Positions 48,281 to 60,667 of a stretch of DNA of 64,000 nt are shown in pieces; positions within the stretch are counted from its first letter, which is position 1, and each line of letters begins with the position of its first letter. Source of the DNA: Clarkia xantiana subsp. parviflora (taxonomy: Eukaryota; Streptophyta; Magnoliopsida; Myrtales; Onagraceae); NCBI GenBank assembly GCA_036873135.1, contig JAPTYO010000014.1:1073101-1137100 (forward strand). The letters are read 5' to 3'. The position numbers were made by a program, and so were the translations under genes. Below the pieces are notes generated by a model. The model was not told the DNA's origin and did not search any database. It saw nothing but the letters and a program-made list of their open reading frames with translations.

Positions 48281-49280
48281 AATAAACCACCACGTCCTGA
48301 TACAAATTCAAAATAGCCACATTTTGTAATTATTATAATTACATAAAAGAACTTAGTAGATGGCGAGTTTGCAATATTTCACAATTGCATTATAAAAAAA
48401 TATGATAAGTTTTTAACCTTCCGTAGTGGTGCCGAAACCTTAAACCCGTCATATAGTTTTGATATTATATGTGTGTCTTCGATTTTGATTAAGTTCGCAT
48501 TTTGTTGTCACTAACCTCACTCGGTGCACGCAACCCACTGCTCGCAACCTAAATTTGACAAAATAATAAACATCACATTAGAAAAAATATGCATAATAAT
48601 CAAAAGATATGAAAGGAAAGAGCTATAACAAACGAAATTACACTATTCTCAATAACTCAAGATTAAAGTTTATATAGTTGGAGTTTACCTAACAAAATTA
48701 GAAACAAAACGTTATATATATTATTTCTTTTATACTCAACTGCTAATATATACTATAATATATGTAATACTAATGTTTAGTTAGGAAAATATAATTGTAT
48801 GTTTAGTAAAATATATATTAGGATTTGATTATTACTATATTGAAGTTTTTTAGACAATTTATTCACGTTATATTTTATAATATATATAATACAAATTTGT
48901 CTATATTATATTGCATTCTATAACCGTTATAGAATTGACGATATCTATTAATTATTTTATATATATTTCTTTATATAACATGAAATATTAATTTTTATTC
49001 TATATATATATTGCTTACGTGGCGGCCTACGGTTTTCCGGAGCCAAACTGTATAGATTTGCTATTTAAATGGAAACTTTTAATTAATTTGTTTCTTTAAA
49101 TTGCGTAGAGACAAAAATAGGAAATAAATATACTTCTTAATTTTCAACCAATCAATATTATGTATCTAAATTTAGAGAACCCCTATTAAATTCCGATTAA
49201 ATTAGGAAACGATGACTGCGTGGACTGTCCACGTGTCGACCAGAGGACTCCCGGTACCGAATTAATATAATATAGTAGAT
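48281..49280. mobile_element. Long-TIR element, copy 2 (lacks left arm)
   Basis: 1000 bp nearly identical to 47026-48024 from copy 1. The few differences seen include CTATAACAACG against CTATAACAAACG and AGAGCT against AAGCT. It begins abruptly at AATAAACCACCACG and ends with the same right terminus. A unique 256-bp spacer (48025-48280) separates the copies. Confidence 0.9.
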
Positions 49281-49314
49281 AATACTATTCACACAATATA
49301 TATATATATAGGGT

Positions 49315-49363
<49 letters not shown>

Positions 49364-50816
49364 GCCTACAAACCAAGGGTAATATTCGCTTATTTGTTTA
49401 CAGAAAAAAAAGGTAATGTTCATAATTTTATTTGATACTTAAAAAATATTTTTTTATTTCATTAGAGATAAAATAGTGAAAATCAACTAAATAGTTTGGA
49501 ACACAGAATATTAACATTTTAAATATTACACCACGTGGCGACATGGTTCAGGTTTTTTACTAAATTTGGCTCGTTTCCACGATCTATATCCATATAGAGA
49601 TTTTAGAAGATTTCGTTTAATATTTATTTAAGGAAAATTATTAATAAATACTTTTAATAAATATTAGTGGAACGAGCGCATAAGAAAAATGATAAATAGG
49701 GGTATATATAATTAATGACCTTTGTTTATTAAATTATATATGAATAGTTAGACCGAGTCCGCCACGTAGGATATAGACTCGGCCAATAGAAAAGTGACAA
49801 CACATTAATTGTGTAGTAGATATAAAAATTATAATGTAGAGAATAAAATTGGGTGTATTAATTATACTCTCTAAACATTAATTACCATTAGTGAAAAAAA
49901 AACATTAATTTCCACAAGAATTATTTCTATTTATTATAAATAAATTTACATAAATAGGTAAATCTAATAATAAACATTACATATTAAAATTAATAATAAA
50001 TAAAATATTTTTTTTCATATACGATATAGCACAATTGTTACTAGTTTGTGATTTTTTTTTAACCTATTGGGTATGGTGACCCCTAGAAGACAATTGATAC
50101 CTGCCCTCTAGGATTCACCACGTCCAATATGTTTTTAGAAAAAAAAATCACAAAACTAGTCACACTTATATTATATTTGTGCATTAAAAGATTATTTTTA
50201 TTTATAGTTTTTTTCTTAAGAAAAAACTAATTATGCATAATAATTTTATTCATTTTAATAATAACGATCGTAACCGAAGTGGGTACAATATGATGGAAAT
50301 TGATTTTAAATATCTTAATTAAAATATTTTAATACACATTAATACAATGATTGGCCAAAACAATACATTAATATGATAATTCTTTTAGTAATTAATACTT
50401 ATGTATTCATAAGGATAGTTATTGTTATTACTTAATATATTATAGAGTTATTTCTATTTTTTTCTTCTATTGTTTAGTTGAGAATTATAATTAAAATAAA
50501 TGAGAAAGGCCGGATTGAGGCGAGTAACTTCCTGAAATGTAATCATGTAAAAAATAGTGTTCTCAATAACTGCAATCTCAATTAAATTTCAATTAGCAAT
50601 TTGGTATTCATCTCTATTTATAAATATAGTTATAGTTATCGAAATTCACCCAACTTAACTTTATTCGAAATTAATTACTTATTTTATCAAATAGTATTCT
50701 ATATGTTAATAAATATCTACAATGACAACCTGCGCGCGGGTGAAGCAATTCTACTTGTGAATAAATTAATTAATTGATAAGACATAGTAAAATCATTAAT
50801 TTCAATATTTAGAATT
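49281..50816. other. AT-rich spacer between repeats
   Basis: Contains an AT microsatellite (49318-49360), a palindromic stretch (50040-50160, listed separately) and a GC-rich CCTGCGCGCGGG palindrome at 50731-50742. No gene seen. Confidence 0.5.
50040..50160. repeat. Imperfect 120-bp inverted repeat (hairpin)
   Basis: CTAGTTTGTGATTTTTTTTT on the left pairs with AAAAAAAAATCACAAAACTAG on the right, and pairing continues through AACCTATTGGGTATGGTGAC against the mirrored ATTCACCACGTCCAATATG. The loop is about 20 nt. It could be a tiny foldback transposon or the fold of a small-RNA precursor. Confidence 0.7.
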
Positions 50817-52122
50817 GATCCATGAAGTTTGGGGAGCTCTATGTAATTTTTAAAAAGATTCATGGTGTTTGGGGACCATTTTGTGATTTTTGAAAAGATT
50901 CATGGTGTTTGGGGACCATTTTGTGATTTTTGAAAAGATTCATAAAATTGGACCATTCTGTAATTTGTAAATATTAAAGAAATTTGGGACCATTATATAA
51001 TATAGTAATGATTAAGGAAGTTTGGGACCATTCTGTAATTTTACAAAAGATTAACAAAATTTGGGACTATTGCGAGTTTCATAAAAAATATCATTCTATT
51101 ACTTATATAAACAAAACTTGGGACCATTTTGTAATTTATAAAACATTAACGAATTTTTTGGTAATTTATAAGGGTGTTTAATAACCCAAAAAAGATAGAT
51201 GATGGGCAATCTATACAATAGCGAAAACGACGGGAGCAAAATACTATTTATTTATAATAATACAATAGTGTAGGAAGTTTTACAAATCTGTATACATCCG
51301 GTGTACATACACCCAATATAAAAATCGCCCAAAACAACAGAATTAATTGTTTTCGGAGGGGGTTATGCGTTCACCAGGTGCATCCAGTTTGGAGTTAGTT
51401 CATTTATATATAAACGGACAAGGTTTCTAAAAGTGCTCCACTTCAAGTCCAAGAGTAATGGCCCAGTTAGAGTTATTCTTGGGCCACCCAATATTTTTGA
51501 TCCAGCAACCGAAGAAACCAAGATGGGCCTATAAAAAATAACTGGGCCTTAGCCTCCTTACTATTGGGCCTATATTGGATAGTTGGGCCGCTGCCTCCAT
51601 TATCCAGTGTATCCACCTTCGAGATAATTAAAGATACTAACAGTTGTCAGTATATTTGGATGCACCCGGTGAACGAACAAGTCCCCCGAAAACAATTAAA
51701 TTTGTTGTTTTGGAGCAATTCTTATATTGGGTGCATGTACACCGGGTTTAGGCACATATACCAATTTTCTACATTATAAAAAGTACTCTTCGGCCCTGTT
51801 GTTTGGGCTAACGTAGAATTGACCCTGTTTTATTTGTTACGGAAAAAATACCCTTATAAATATAAATCTCTAAAAAAATGCGCCATTCTTTTAAAAATTA
51901 AAAAATGGCCCAAATTTCGTTTATCTTTTAAAAAAGTATTATAAAATGGCCCAAATTTCGTTTATATTTTACAAAATTACAGAATGTTTCAATATTTACT
52001 TAAATCTTTTAGAAAATCATGTAATAGCCCCAAAATTTGTTAATACTTAAAAAAATTACATAATAGTCCCTGATTTTGCTTACAAATTTCATAATCGTCC
52101 CAAACTTTGTTAGTCTTTTACA
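50817..52122. mobile_element. Foldback element, copy B
   Basis: Same architecture and orientation as 44143-45371: arms of degenerate GGGACCATT-type repeats, an internal inverted repeat around CACCAGGTGCATCCAG and GGATGCACCCGGTG, and a GGCCCAGTTAG core. It has an extra duplicated arm unit near 50870-50945, a shorter core and a poly(A) stretch at the right end. No coding capacity. Confidence 0.75.
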
Positions 52123-52625
52123 AAAAAAAAAAAAAAAACTGCTGAACTATATATATATATAGTATTTTTAACTAAAATGTAATAAAAATAATTTACCATT
52201 ATTTACACACAACGCAAAGAACCGAATCTGGTGGCAGTACAGAAAGAAATTAAGGTAAAATTTCCACATTCCGAAATTGAACCAAATATACACATCATAT
52301 TTGATAAAATAATATTATTCACACAACAAATATATATGTTTTGCCTACAAAAAATATGCTCAATGAAAGAAATCAAATCAATATAAAGATTAAAAAAAAC
52401 TATATATATATATAAAAGAATAAATTGTTTAATTCGGTATATGCACTAATATATAGAGACAAACAGTTTCGACAATAGATTTGTGGACACAATCACGAAA
52501 TTATATGTTCTTATTATAGACTTACCATATATAATTAGAGCCAACCACACACATCAAACAGAAAATAAACAGAAATAACCAAAATTTACTTCCAAATTAT
52601 ACCCTACAATGTTATTCACTCAAAA

Positions 52626-52636
52626 CATATATAAAT
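52626..52636 (+). promoter_or_regulatory. TATA box of the peptide precursor gene
   Basis: ACATATATAAATAATCCCC lies about 40 bp before the ATG at 52674, so the transcript leader is very short. The bases just before the ATG (CAACAACAACAAACA) are a typical CAA-rich plant leader. Confidence 0.6.
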
Positions 52637-52673
52637 AATCCCCACAATTCTTAATTATCAACAACAACAAACA

Positions 52674-53237
52674 ATGGCTACCTCGTACACCTTCATCCTA
52701 TTCTCCTTAACCCTATCTTTCCTTGCTCTCTCTAACGCAGCAAGACTTCCTTCCGACCCAAGCAAACCCGATGACACGTCATCCGGCGACACAATATTCT
52801 TTAACCCTGACCCTAACCCTAAACTTAACCCTAATGGTCTTAACCCTGACCCTAACCCTAAACTTAACCCTAATGGTAAAGCCGGTCCTCCCCCTCCGAC
52901 CGAACCAGTATCTGCGTCTAAACCGAAGGGACCGGCAGTACCGCCTTCCGGGCCAAGTCGTAGAACGTCGGACCAGGCCCCACCGCCACCTCAGCAAATG
53001 CTCGGTTCGTCTAGGGTGGCCCCTGCGGGTCCGAACCCGATGACATCTGACTCATCCCCGGCCCCACTGCCACCGGTATTCCGTTCGTTAAGGGTGGTCC
53101 CTACGGGTCCGAACCCTATGACATCTGACTCACCACCGTCTCCTAAAAGGGCGGCCCCACGTCGTAGACCTAGAGTGCCGCCTTCGGGTCCTAGTCGAAG
53201 AACTTCTGACCCTTCACCGCCTCTGGCGCTGTTCTAG
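52674..53237 (+). CDS. Secreted precursor with four SGP-type (CLE/IDA/PIP-like) peptide repeats
   Basis: Single exon, 187 residues. Residues 1-23 are a clear signal peptide (hydrophobic core, then SNA|A). The mature part is Pro/Ser-rich and disordered. Four related motifs of 13 residues follow: AVPPSGPSRRTSD (88-100), RVAPAGPNPMTSD (114-126), RVVPTGPNPMTSD (140-152) and RVPPSGPSRRTSD (167-179), an A-B-B-A order. The B form resembles CLE dodecapeptides (R-x-V-P-T/S-G-P-N-P), the A form resembles IDA/IDL and PIP peptides (PSGPS-R/K-R). None has the usual CLE His/Asn ending or the PIP GxGH ending. Residues 44-68 hold two copies of NPDPNPKLNPNG. The family cannot be fixed by eye; a multi-copy signalling peptide precursor processed in the apoplast is the most likely role. 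TATA box and leader context support expression. Confidence 0.82.
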   Translation: MATSYTFILFSLTLSFLALSNAARLPSDPSKPDDTSSGDTIFFNPDPNPKLNPNGLNPDPNPKLNPNGKAGPPPPTEPVSASKPKGPAVPPSGPSRRTSDQAPPPPQQMLGSSRVAPAGPNPMTSDSSPAPLPPVFRSLRVVPTGPNPMTSDSPPSPKRAAPRRRPRVPPSGPSRRTSDPSPPLALF

Positions 53238-54274
53238 GGTGGTCGGAACCTAAAAGATCCGATGATGTTATTCGCGGTTTATGGGATCAACAATTGTTGT
53301 TTGTTGATTATTATAATATAATATATGTTTATTTTTATTGATTTTATTATTTGTGATTCCATCCAGCTTTAATGTTAATTAATTATTATTATTATTATAT
53401 ATTTACCATTGAGTGAGCATTTTGATGTTTTATTAATTTTCACTTTAAGAAAATTATTTTATTATTTATCCGCATCCACGTTAAAATAGGTTTTAGAACG
53501 TAAAAAAACATCAAATATATGTCATATTGTTAATCGATGTTTCAAATATAAAATGTTGATATTTGATGTCTTAGTTATCATATTTGTTGATTTACACGGT
53601 TGGTTTCGATGTTAAAATTAGTTTTTTAATCAACAAAAACATATTATTTTCTACTTTTTTTTCAAAGTATTAGATTTGTATCTTATAATTTAGTTTTATT
53701 TGATATTTTTGTTGCTTAAGTAAGTCTAAATCACGAACAACAAATATGATATGAAAAAGTGGAAAAAAACATATTTTTATACTTAAAAAATTAATTTTAA
53801 CATTAAAATAAAAAAAATGAAAATCAACCTATTTGATTATTAAAACTTTTACGCTCTCTTCAATCATTTTTATTAACTCGCTCATAATACATCACTATTA
53901 ACTTTTCACAAAATCGTCAAATTTCCTCCAAAATTTGAACATCCAAAATAAAAGGTTTCCAACTGAGTCGTGAGGAGTAATTTCCGGTGACAATAGAGCG
54001 AGATTTACTTACTCGGATGTGACCAGCTTTTTAGTTGACGGTCCTAGCAAAATGACGATAAGGGAGAATGCTTTGACAGTCGCTTTCGTCGAGATTTGCT
54101 TTTCTAAAGTAATCACCGAGACACCAAATTTCAACAAAAATTAAACCCGGAGCTCTCCATTTTAACTTTTCAAACTTTAGACACCAAATTTCAACATCAG
54201 CAATAAAAATCTCAAAGTACTGGTAACCCCCTATGCACAATAGCAGTAAAAACAGACCACAAAGAGTCAGACTT
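53238..54274. other. 3' flank and spacer between convergent genes
   Basis: AT-rich 3' region of the peptide gene, then spacer to the centrin stop codon. No further gene or clear repeat. Confidence 0.5.
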
Positions 54275-55595
54275 CTAAAACCCAAAAGATGTTTTATTCA
54301 TCATCTTGATGAACTCCTCAGGACTGATTCCACCATCACCTGTTAAAAGTTGAAACCAAAAAAACAATCAGATTAATCCAAAATCGGGTATATAAATCGT
54401 TTAACGATCGATGATACTTACGATCTAGATCAGCTTCATCGATCATCTCTTTAATCTCCCGATCGGTGAAGCCTTCACCGAGGTCCTTCGCGATGCTCTT
54501 GATGTCCGATACTGATATTTTCCCCTAAAATTTCACAAATTTGATAATGTTAGAAATGAATAAATTAACTTGATTCTTGAAGTGGTATGTATGTAATTTA
54601 CATACATCAGCATCTTGGTCGATAATTTTGAAAGCTTTCATGAGCTCCTCCTTGGTATCCCTTTCCCCGATTTTAGCAGTCATCATGTGAACGAATTCAT
54701 GGAAGTCGATTGATCCACTCCCGTCTTTATCAACATCAGCAATCATTTGGTTGATTTGCTGAAATCAACCAAATATGTTATTATGTTCATCACAAAGTCA
54801 CTGATCAGTATATTCAAGCATCAATTCATGTAATTGACATTGATGGGTAAAGTAAATGGCATTCAAAAAACAAAATTTACAGCTTTATCTTCGAACTAGA
54901 TTTGTAAATAGTATAAGCCAGAGAAGGAAGATGAATACACATGGTGTACTCAAATTCCAATATGCAGAAAGCATGAAACATAATCCTAGGATTTAGGAAG
55001 AAGGGCAAGCGACAGTTATTCATATTATTAAGGTCGTAATACGTTTCAATCCTAGAATATCTGGGAATGTACTAAATGTTAAGTGCAGAGTAGCAGTTTT
55101 TTCACACATTTATAGAAGTTAGCTATGTAAAGAAACCAACCTTATGTTCAAAGCATAAGCAGCAATGCAATTGAAACAACATTTCTTAAAATACATTCAA
55201 AATGCAGAAGAACAAAATGTGGTAGGACAATTTGATAACATCAGTTCAGAGGTTACCTCTTCAGTCATTTCAAACCCGAGTGCCCTGCCAAAACAATGTT
55301 TGTTTTCAGTTGTATCCTCACAAAATGAAAAATTGGTATAAGTAGGGGTTGGTTTTAATCTTACCTCATGGCAACATTCAGCTCCTTTGCATCAATAGTT
55401 CCTGGCAACAAAGTTCAATGAGAAAATGAATTTGAAGATGTTACAAGGATGAATAAATAAGTGATTCAGTTAAAAACCTGAGCCATCAGTATCAAACAGC
55501 TCAAATGCTTCTTTGATCTCTTGTATCTTCTGCTGGGGTAATCCATGATTACGCTTCGGATTTTCCTTCCTAGAAACTGCTCCTCCACGATACAT
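54275..55595 (-). CDS. CEN: Centrin (caltractin), four EF-hand calcium-binding protein
   Basis: Exons on the minus strand: 55595..55478, 55401..55365, 55284..55257, 54758..54606, 54524..54422, 54339..54275; 504 nt, 167 residues, the normal centrin length. EF-hand loops: D35-E46 (DTDGSGTIDAKE), D71-E82 ([12 protein letters not shown]), D108-D119 (DQDADGKISVSD) and D144-E155. The linker [18 protein letters not shown] is diagnostic of centrin rather than calmodulin, as is the basic N-terminal tail ([12 protein letters not shown]). Loop 3 ends in Asp, as in Arabidopsis centrin-2, and may bind calcium weakly. Plant centrins act at microtubule-organising sites, in nucleotide excision repair with RAD4/XPC, and in TREX-2 mRNA export. 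The ATG lies 6 nt into an exon (acceptor before 55601), so there is a non-coding first exon ending near 56103. Confidence 0.95.
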
Positions 55596-56102
55596 TGATG
55601 CCTGATCATTTACCAGAAATAAACTTAATCATTCATCAAACAAATTAAGGAATTACAACCATCAGCAATTACCTGAAGAAAAACAAATTAAGTTTATGAA
55701 ATCAGATCTCACTTCAATTTCAACATACATTAATTCACAACTTCAACCACAGAGCAAAATTTACACCGCAAATTGCAGAATGGGATTCTTAGAACATAAA
55801 GTAGTTTCTATTTTAGAAAACCTGGAAAACACATGAATTTCCAATTAACTAAGCAATATACAGTTGAGCAGAAAAATTGAATCGAGATGAATTACAAAAC
55901 AGAAATTTCAGTAACATCGCAGCACCCGAAAATGAAATTGGTAGCTGATTTCGCTTCTCAATCGTCAATTCATACCAAAATGATCACTAAACTGAAGAAT
56001 TAACTGACAGACAGAAATGAAGTCGATAAGAACTGAAGATGCGGATCCAATATTATGCTTTTCTCTAAAATCTAAACCAGAAACTCAGAAAAGTAGCAGC
56101 AC

Positions 56103-56260
56103 CTTTGATTTACTACTTCTGGTGGATGGATGATCTTGGAGAGGAAACGCGTAGAAAGAGTGCTCCGGTAAGAGAAGTCTTCTACAAAATCTGAATCCGT
56201 CGAAAATTGAAGAAAGATCGCTACACAAGATAACGCTGTCGTTTCGTTGTCTTTGGATGT
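56103..56260 (-). other. Probable non-coding first exon of the centrin gene
   Basis: The centrin start codon sits just inside a 3' splice site, so transcription must begin further upstream. On the minus strand, a GC-richer stretch ends AATCAAAG before GTGCTGC (donor at 56102-56101) and has CTTTCTTC and CTTCTCTT pyrimidine words typical of leaders. The 5' limit is a guess. The intervening intron is about 500 bp. Confidence 0.5.
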
Positions 56261-57459
56261 TAAAAGGCCGTACAGCCCATTTAAAAACATTGAGATAGAG
56301 CCCAATTGTACGGCCCAATAAGCCCATATAGATGATACTATAGAAAATACCACATCGCAGTTAATAGTTTGGTGATATGAATTGCAAGTTATAAAATGTT
56401 GATGTGATTTTAGTTTTAAAATTATCTTTGCGCTTGGGGCAATGACGCAGCTAATGAGGTAATAACCGAGGCGCGTCTATTGCTGGTTGAAAACTATTTC
56501 CAAACCCCCTCTTCGGTCTAAGCTTGTCTTAGACCGTCGAGAATTTCTGCAAGGACTCCCCTTTTAATTAAGGGGTAAAGTCCTACAAATCATAGTTTAA
56601 TATATTTATTGTATAATAAGCTTAGCCTTATTTTGATTGGTTTTCGTCTAATTTGGACGGAATATATAGCGTAATGTGGAAAATAGTTGGCAATATGTCA
56701 TGTTTATGCCACATGAAATAACTGATAATTTGATCGAATTTCCAAACATCAACTGGTAAACCGTGTTTTGTTCAATACATGTTGCAATTGCGCATGTGAT
56801 TCATTTCATTCTATCAAAATTAATCAAATTAAAATAGATAACGAAATGTAGCGAAATAGATCATTATGAGATTTAAAATCAATTTTAGAGACTTTTGTTA
56901 CAAATGCGAATAATTATGACACGTGACGTAACCAATAATTCTAATATTTAAAACGCACCAGAAAAATCTACGTCAATAAACTGTATTTTATAATTTTAAT
57001 ATCTATAGTACATTTATTTTATTTTATTTTCTATAATGTTTTAAATATTATAATAAAAGCAATATAACTTTATCTAAGATACTCTGAGGTACGAATAATC
57101 TATTCTTGCGAAAGTAGAGGTGAAGATCTTCATAATGACATACAATACATATATTATAATTTATGTACTGTAACAAAATAATTAACAATAATATGTAATT
57201 TATGTGCAAAAACACACTTCATTAATATTATAATAGTAGCTTTTGAATGAGTAAAATTTCACATAAAATGCGGATAAATAATTAATTATATAATACGACT
57301 TTAATAAATTAAAGTGAATAAACTTTTTTTCTGAGCTAAAAGTTCATAATAATACTAAAAAAATCACAACCCTTATATTGCTCTATCCCTGGCCGCACAA
57401 GGTGGTCCGATATAAAGACTATTAACCTAGCTAGATTCACCACCTTCGTGCAAAGTGCC

Positions 57460-57468
<9 letters not shown>

Positions 57469-57517
<49 letters not shown>
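57469..57517. repeat. (TA)n microsatellite
   Basis: About 24 TA dinucleotides. Confidence 0.95.
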
Positions 57518-57522
<5 letters not shown>

Positions 57523-58551
57523 GAACAATTCGATGATAAAAATAAAATTAAAGCAATCTTAGTGGACAACTTTAGTAATTAAAGATTCCTACTATAAGCA
57601 AAGCAATCCTATTTTTAGTTCTTATCATGGACAAAATTTGATGGTAAAAGCTAATTATACTTTAATTTATGCAAGACTTGATCACACTTAAGCACTTTGT
57701 ACTTCTTTTTTACTCAAATTAGTATAATTTTACGTGATACAATAGTAACAACTTTATTTTTAATACATATTTTTTTTCAAAAGCACAAAGAAGCAATGGA
57801 TTCTACCATAACCACTGAATTTTTATATAAGCTATATTTAGTTTTTATTTTCCTCATTATATACCCTATGGCTATGATATGCACGAACATATATAACCCC
57901 ACTAAATGGTGAAAGCATCTAACTCAGCGGTATTTTAGCATTTTTCTTTCTTTTTTCTCTATATACATTTAGATAATTTACACTCGCATGAATTCAGATG
58001 ACCCCCTCACTCTAAGTGTTCCAAATCGTGCATCGTCGTTAAGATATTGACACGTATCCTTAAATTTAATATTTTCATTTTAGAGTTCACCAATTTCAAT
58101 AATTTTTAGAAGAAAAAAAACTACAAAATTAATTACAATAAGTACATGTGTCAAGATCACAACGATAAGACACAATCTGAAACACCGTAGTGGGGCAAGT
58201 GATCTGAATCTCTAAATTATCATAAAGTGTTGGTCATAAATATTTTTTTCATTCTCAAAACTTTAACAAATTTTTAACATGTGAAATAAAGTTAAACCCA
58301 TATTACATATTTTGGTTTAGATAATATGAGCTATATAATTTGATATTTAGTTCAATTTTATAGATAAGGACAAGTAAATTAATGATGAGTTTTGAAGGGA
58401 TGCCCTATCTTGTTCCACACCAACACTACATACAATGACCTTTCCAAGGGTTTTGTAGCTCAATGAGAGAACCAACTTCATGAATTGCCCCATTCTTCAT
58501 ACTTATTGCAAATGACCCATCAATCTATAAGACATACAAATCTCCATACAA

Positions 58552-58556
<5 letters not shown>

Positions 58557-58618
<62 letters not shown>
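58557..58618. repeat. (TA)n microsatellite
   Basis: About 31 uninterrupted TA dinucleotides. Confidence 0.97.
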
Positions 58619-58620
<2 letters not shown>

Positions 58621-60667
58621 ATCTAAACGTTTTTCTTCATTTGGATGTGGCCGTGATTCTTCGGTCCTACATTGTTGGGGATCCTTCGTTTAAAGACAAA
58701 GATTTTGTGATTGTCAAATGTCGCCATTTATCATTAATTTTTTTAGAGTCAACCGGTTTTTTTAGTACAAACGAATATGTCTGACATGGGTGACCCTAAC
58801 TAGTGTCGGACCTAACTCTGGACGTGATATGGGTTAGGATTATCGAGTCCATGGTTCAATTTGAAGAAGAAAAAAATGTTGGGACTAAATTATACAAACA
58901 AAAGTTAGGAGTGTATTAAAGAAACTAAACCGAACAAAATAAAAATTAGAGGGCACATTATGTGTAATTTAGCAGTTTACTAACATATGTACCAAAAAAT
59001 AACACGTCTCAAATGTGATGTTCAAAAAAAATATGCAAAAAATAATTTATTTTACTAAAAGACAACATGAGGGTCGTGTCGATTAATTAGTTGTAAGCCA
59101 TAGAAATTGTGTTAGTTTAGTAAACATCAAGTAGGGTTTACCGACCAAATGATTATGACATTTACCCATTGAAAACTCGTTGCATGGTCACAACTCACAA
59201 TTTTATATAATATTTATATCTTTATTTTTTATAAACATGTATGTAATAAATAACGAAACTTAATTAGACCCTCGAGGTTGCATGCACATGCACATGTATG
59301 TCGGAATTTTAATTAAAAAAATACACTAAAATTGATCCAACTAATAAAAAAATAATTTATTTTGAAATTTGAATCTTACTCTTAATTGTCGTCTATATTT
59401 TAAAATAAAACATAGACGCCTTAAGATCAATAGCAATATACTAATCTTAATAATAATTAAACTAATGTCCATTTTAACCCCCACAAAGTAATTTTTTTTT
59501 TTACAATTGAAGGAATCATTTGTTATTAATCAACCCCACAAATACAAGGAGCCTGAATAAATGATACATAGTCCTCAATACAAGGAACATCTCCATTTCC
59601 CATTTCTAATTTCATGCTAATGACCAATCATTAGTTGATAACTTTCACTACTTATAAAACTAATAATGAGATTATAGTTTAAACATGCACCTCTTTGTTA
59701 ACAATAACGTTTTAATCAAGTATATCTTTCTAAATCTGAGTTCGAGCTTAATCAAGTATACCTCTTTGTTAACCCTAATTTGATGTTTTGTTACGATAAT
59801 TTTGGAGTCGTGTAAATTCAAAATATTAGAATATATCGTTTATCAAATTAATATAGCGCTTTTAACATAATTATTAATGTATATATATTAATTTCTAATA
59901 TATTTTATTTCTTAATAATATTTATATATATATTGTTTTTATTAGAAATGGATAATAATTCAAATAATTATCAAATGAACACTATTTCTATCACAATATA
60001 TTTTGTATTAAATTTTGAAGAAGAGAAGATTACCATGCATATAGTTTACGTTGGCATAAAGGAATTAATGTGGAATGATGATTTGTCTGCTGAAACTTTA
60101 TAACATCTCACCCATTCAACGAATGATAATTGCAACTATATTTTTAATGTTTAGATGGAATTAAAGCTAGTGAAAAAGTTTGGTTTGATTGCGACTTTTA
60201 AATTTCCCATTAATTAATAACACTTAAATTAACACAATGGGTTACATTCATGGAACAAGAAAAAGTTGTCTCAAAATTAATTAGGGATAAAAAAAAATCT
60301 ACTCACAAATTCGAGTTTATGGGCTTATTGATTAAAACGTACGTCTTATTCCCAGCATTTAATTTATCAAATTATTATAATTTAGAATAATTAAATTTGT
60401 TGAGTGATATATGTTCATTTTCCATCAACATTCACTAGTCGTTAGATAAGTAATATTTAATATTTATGTACATCTTAAATATCTAAAAGTTAAAAAAGTT
60501 CATGTACATATTTATATAAACGCCTAAAATGTTTTTTTTACCCAAAATTTATTTTACTAATAAGAAGTTTGTTCAATATTAGACTCTTGACTCTTTTTCC
60601 CTCCTGCCATACACTCTAACTGAACTCACATAAAATCATACTATATTTACTAGATTAAATCAAAGGG

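Larger units (their letters stand above)
56261..60667. other. Gene-poor AT-rich spacer
   Basis: No recognised gene. Contains two long TA microsatellites (57469-57517 and 58557-58618). GGACTAAATTATACAAACAAA and TTAGTAAACATC words near 58860-59000 may be a decayed MITE arm of the 2941-3596 type. A GC-richer segment at 56430-56570 has no coding features. Confidence 0.55.

Noticed and set aside
45498..50745. Complete Helitron between the GC-rich heads
   Set aside because: No TC 5' end or CTRR 3' end at either head and no helicase-type coding sequence.
52674..53237. Generic hydroxyproline-rich cell-wall protein
   Set aside because: Composition fits partly, but four regularly spaced, internally conserved motifs after a signal peptide fit a peptide precursor better. 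Kept as the alternative.
56430..56570. Possible retroelement coding fragment
   Set aside because: GC-richer stretch but no recognisable reverse transcriptase, RNase H or other motif in any frame.
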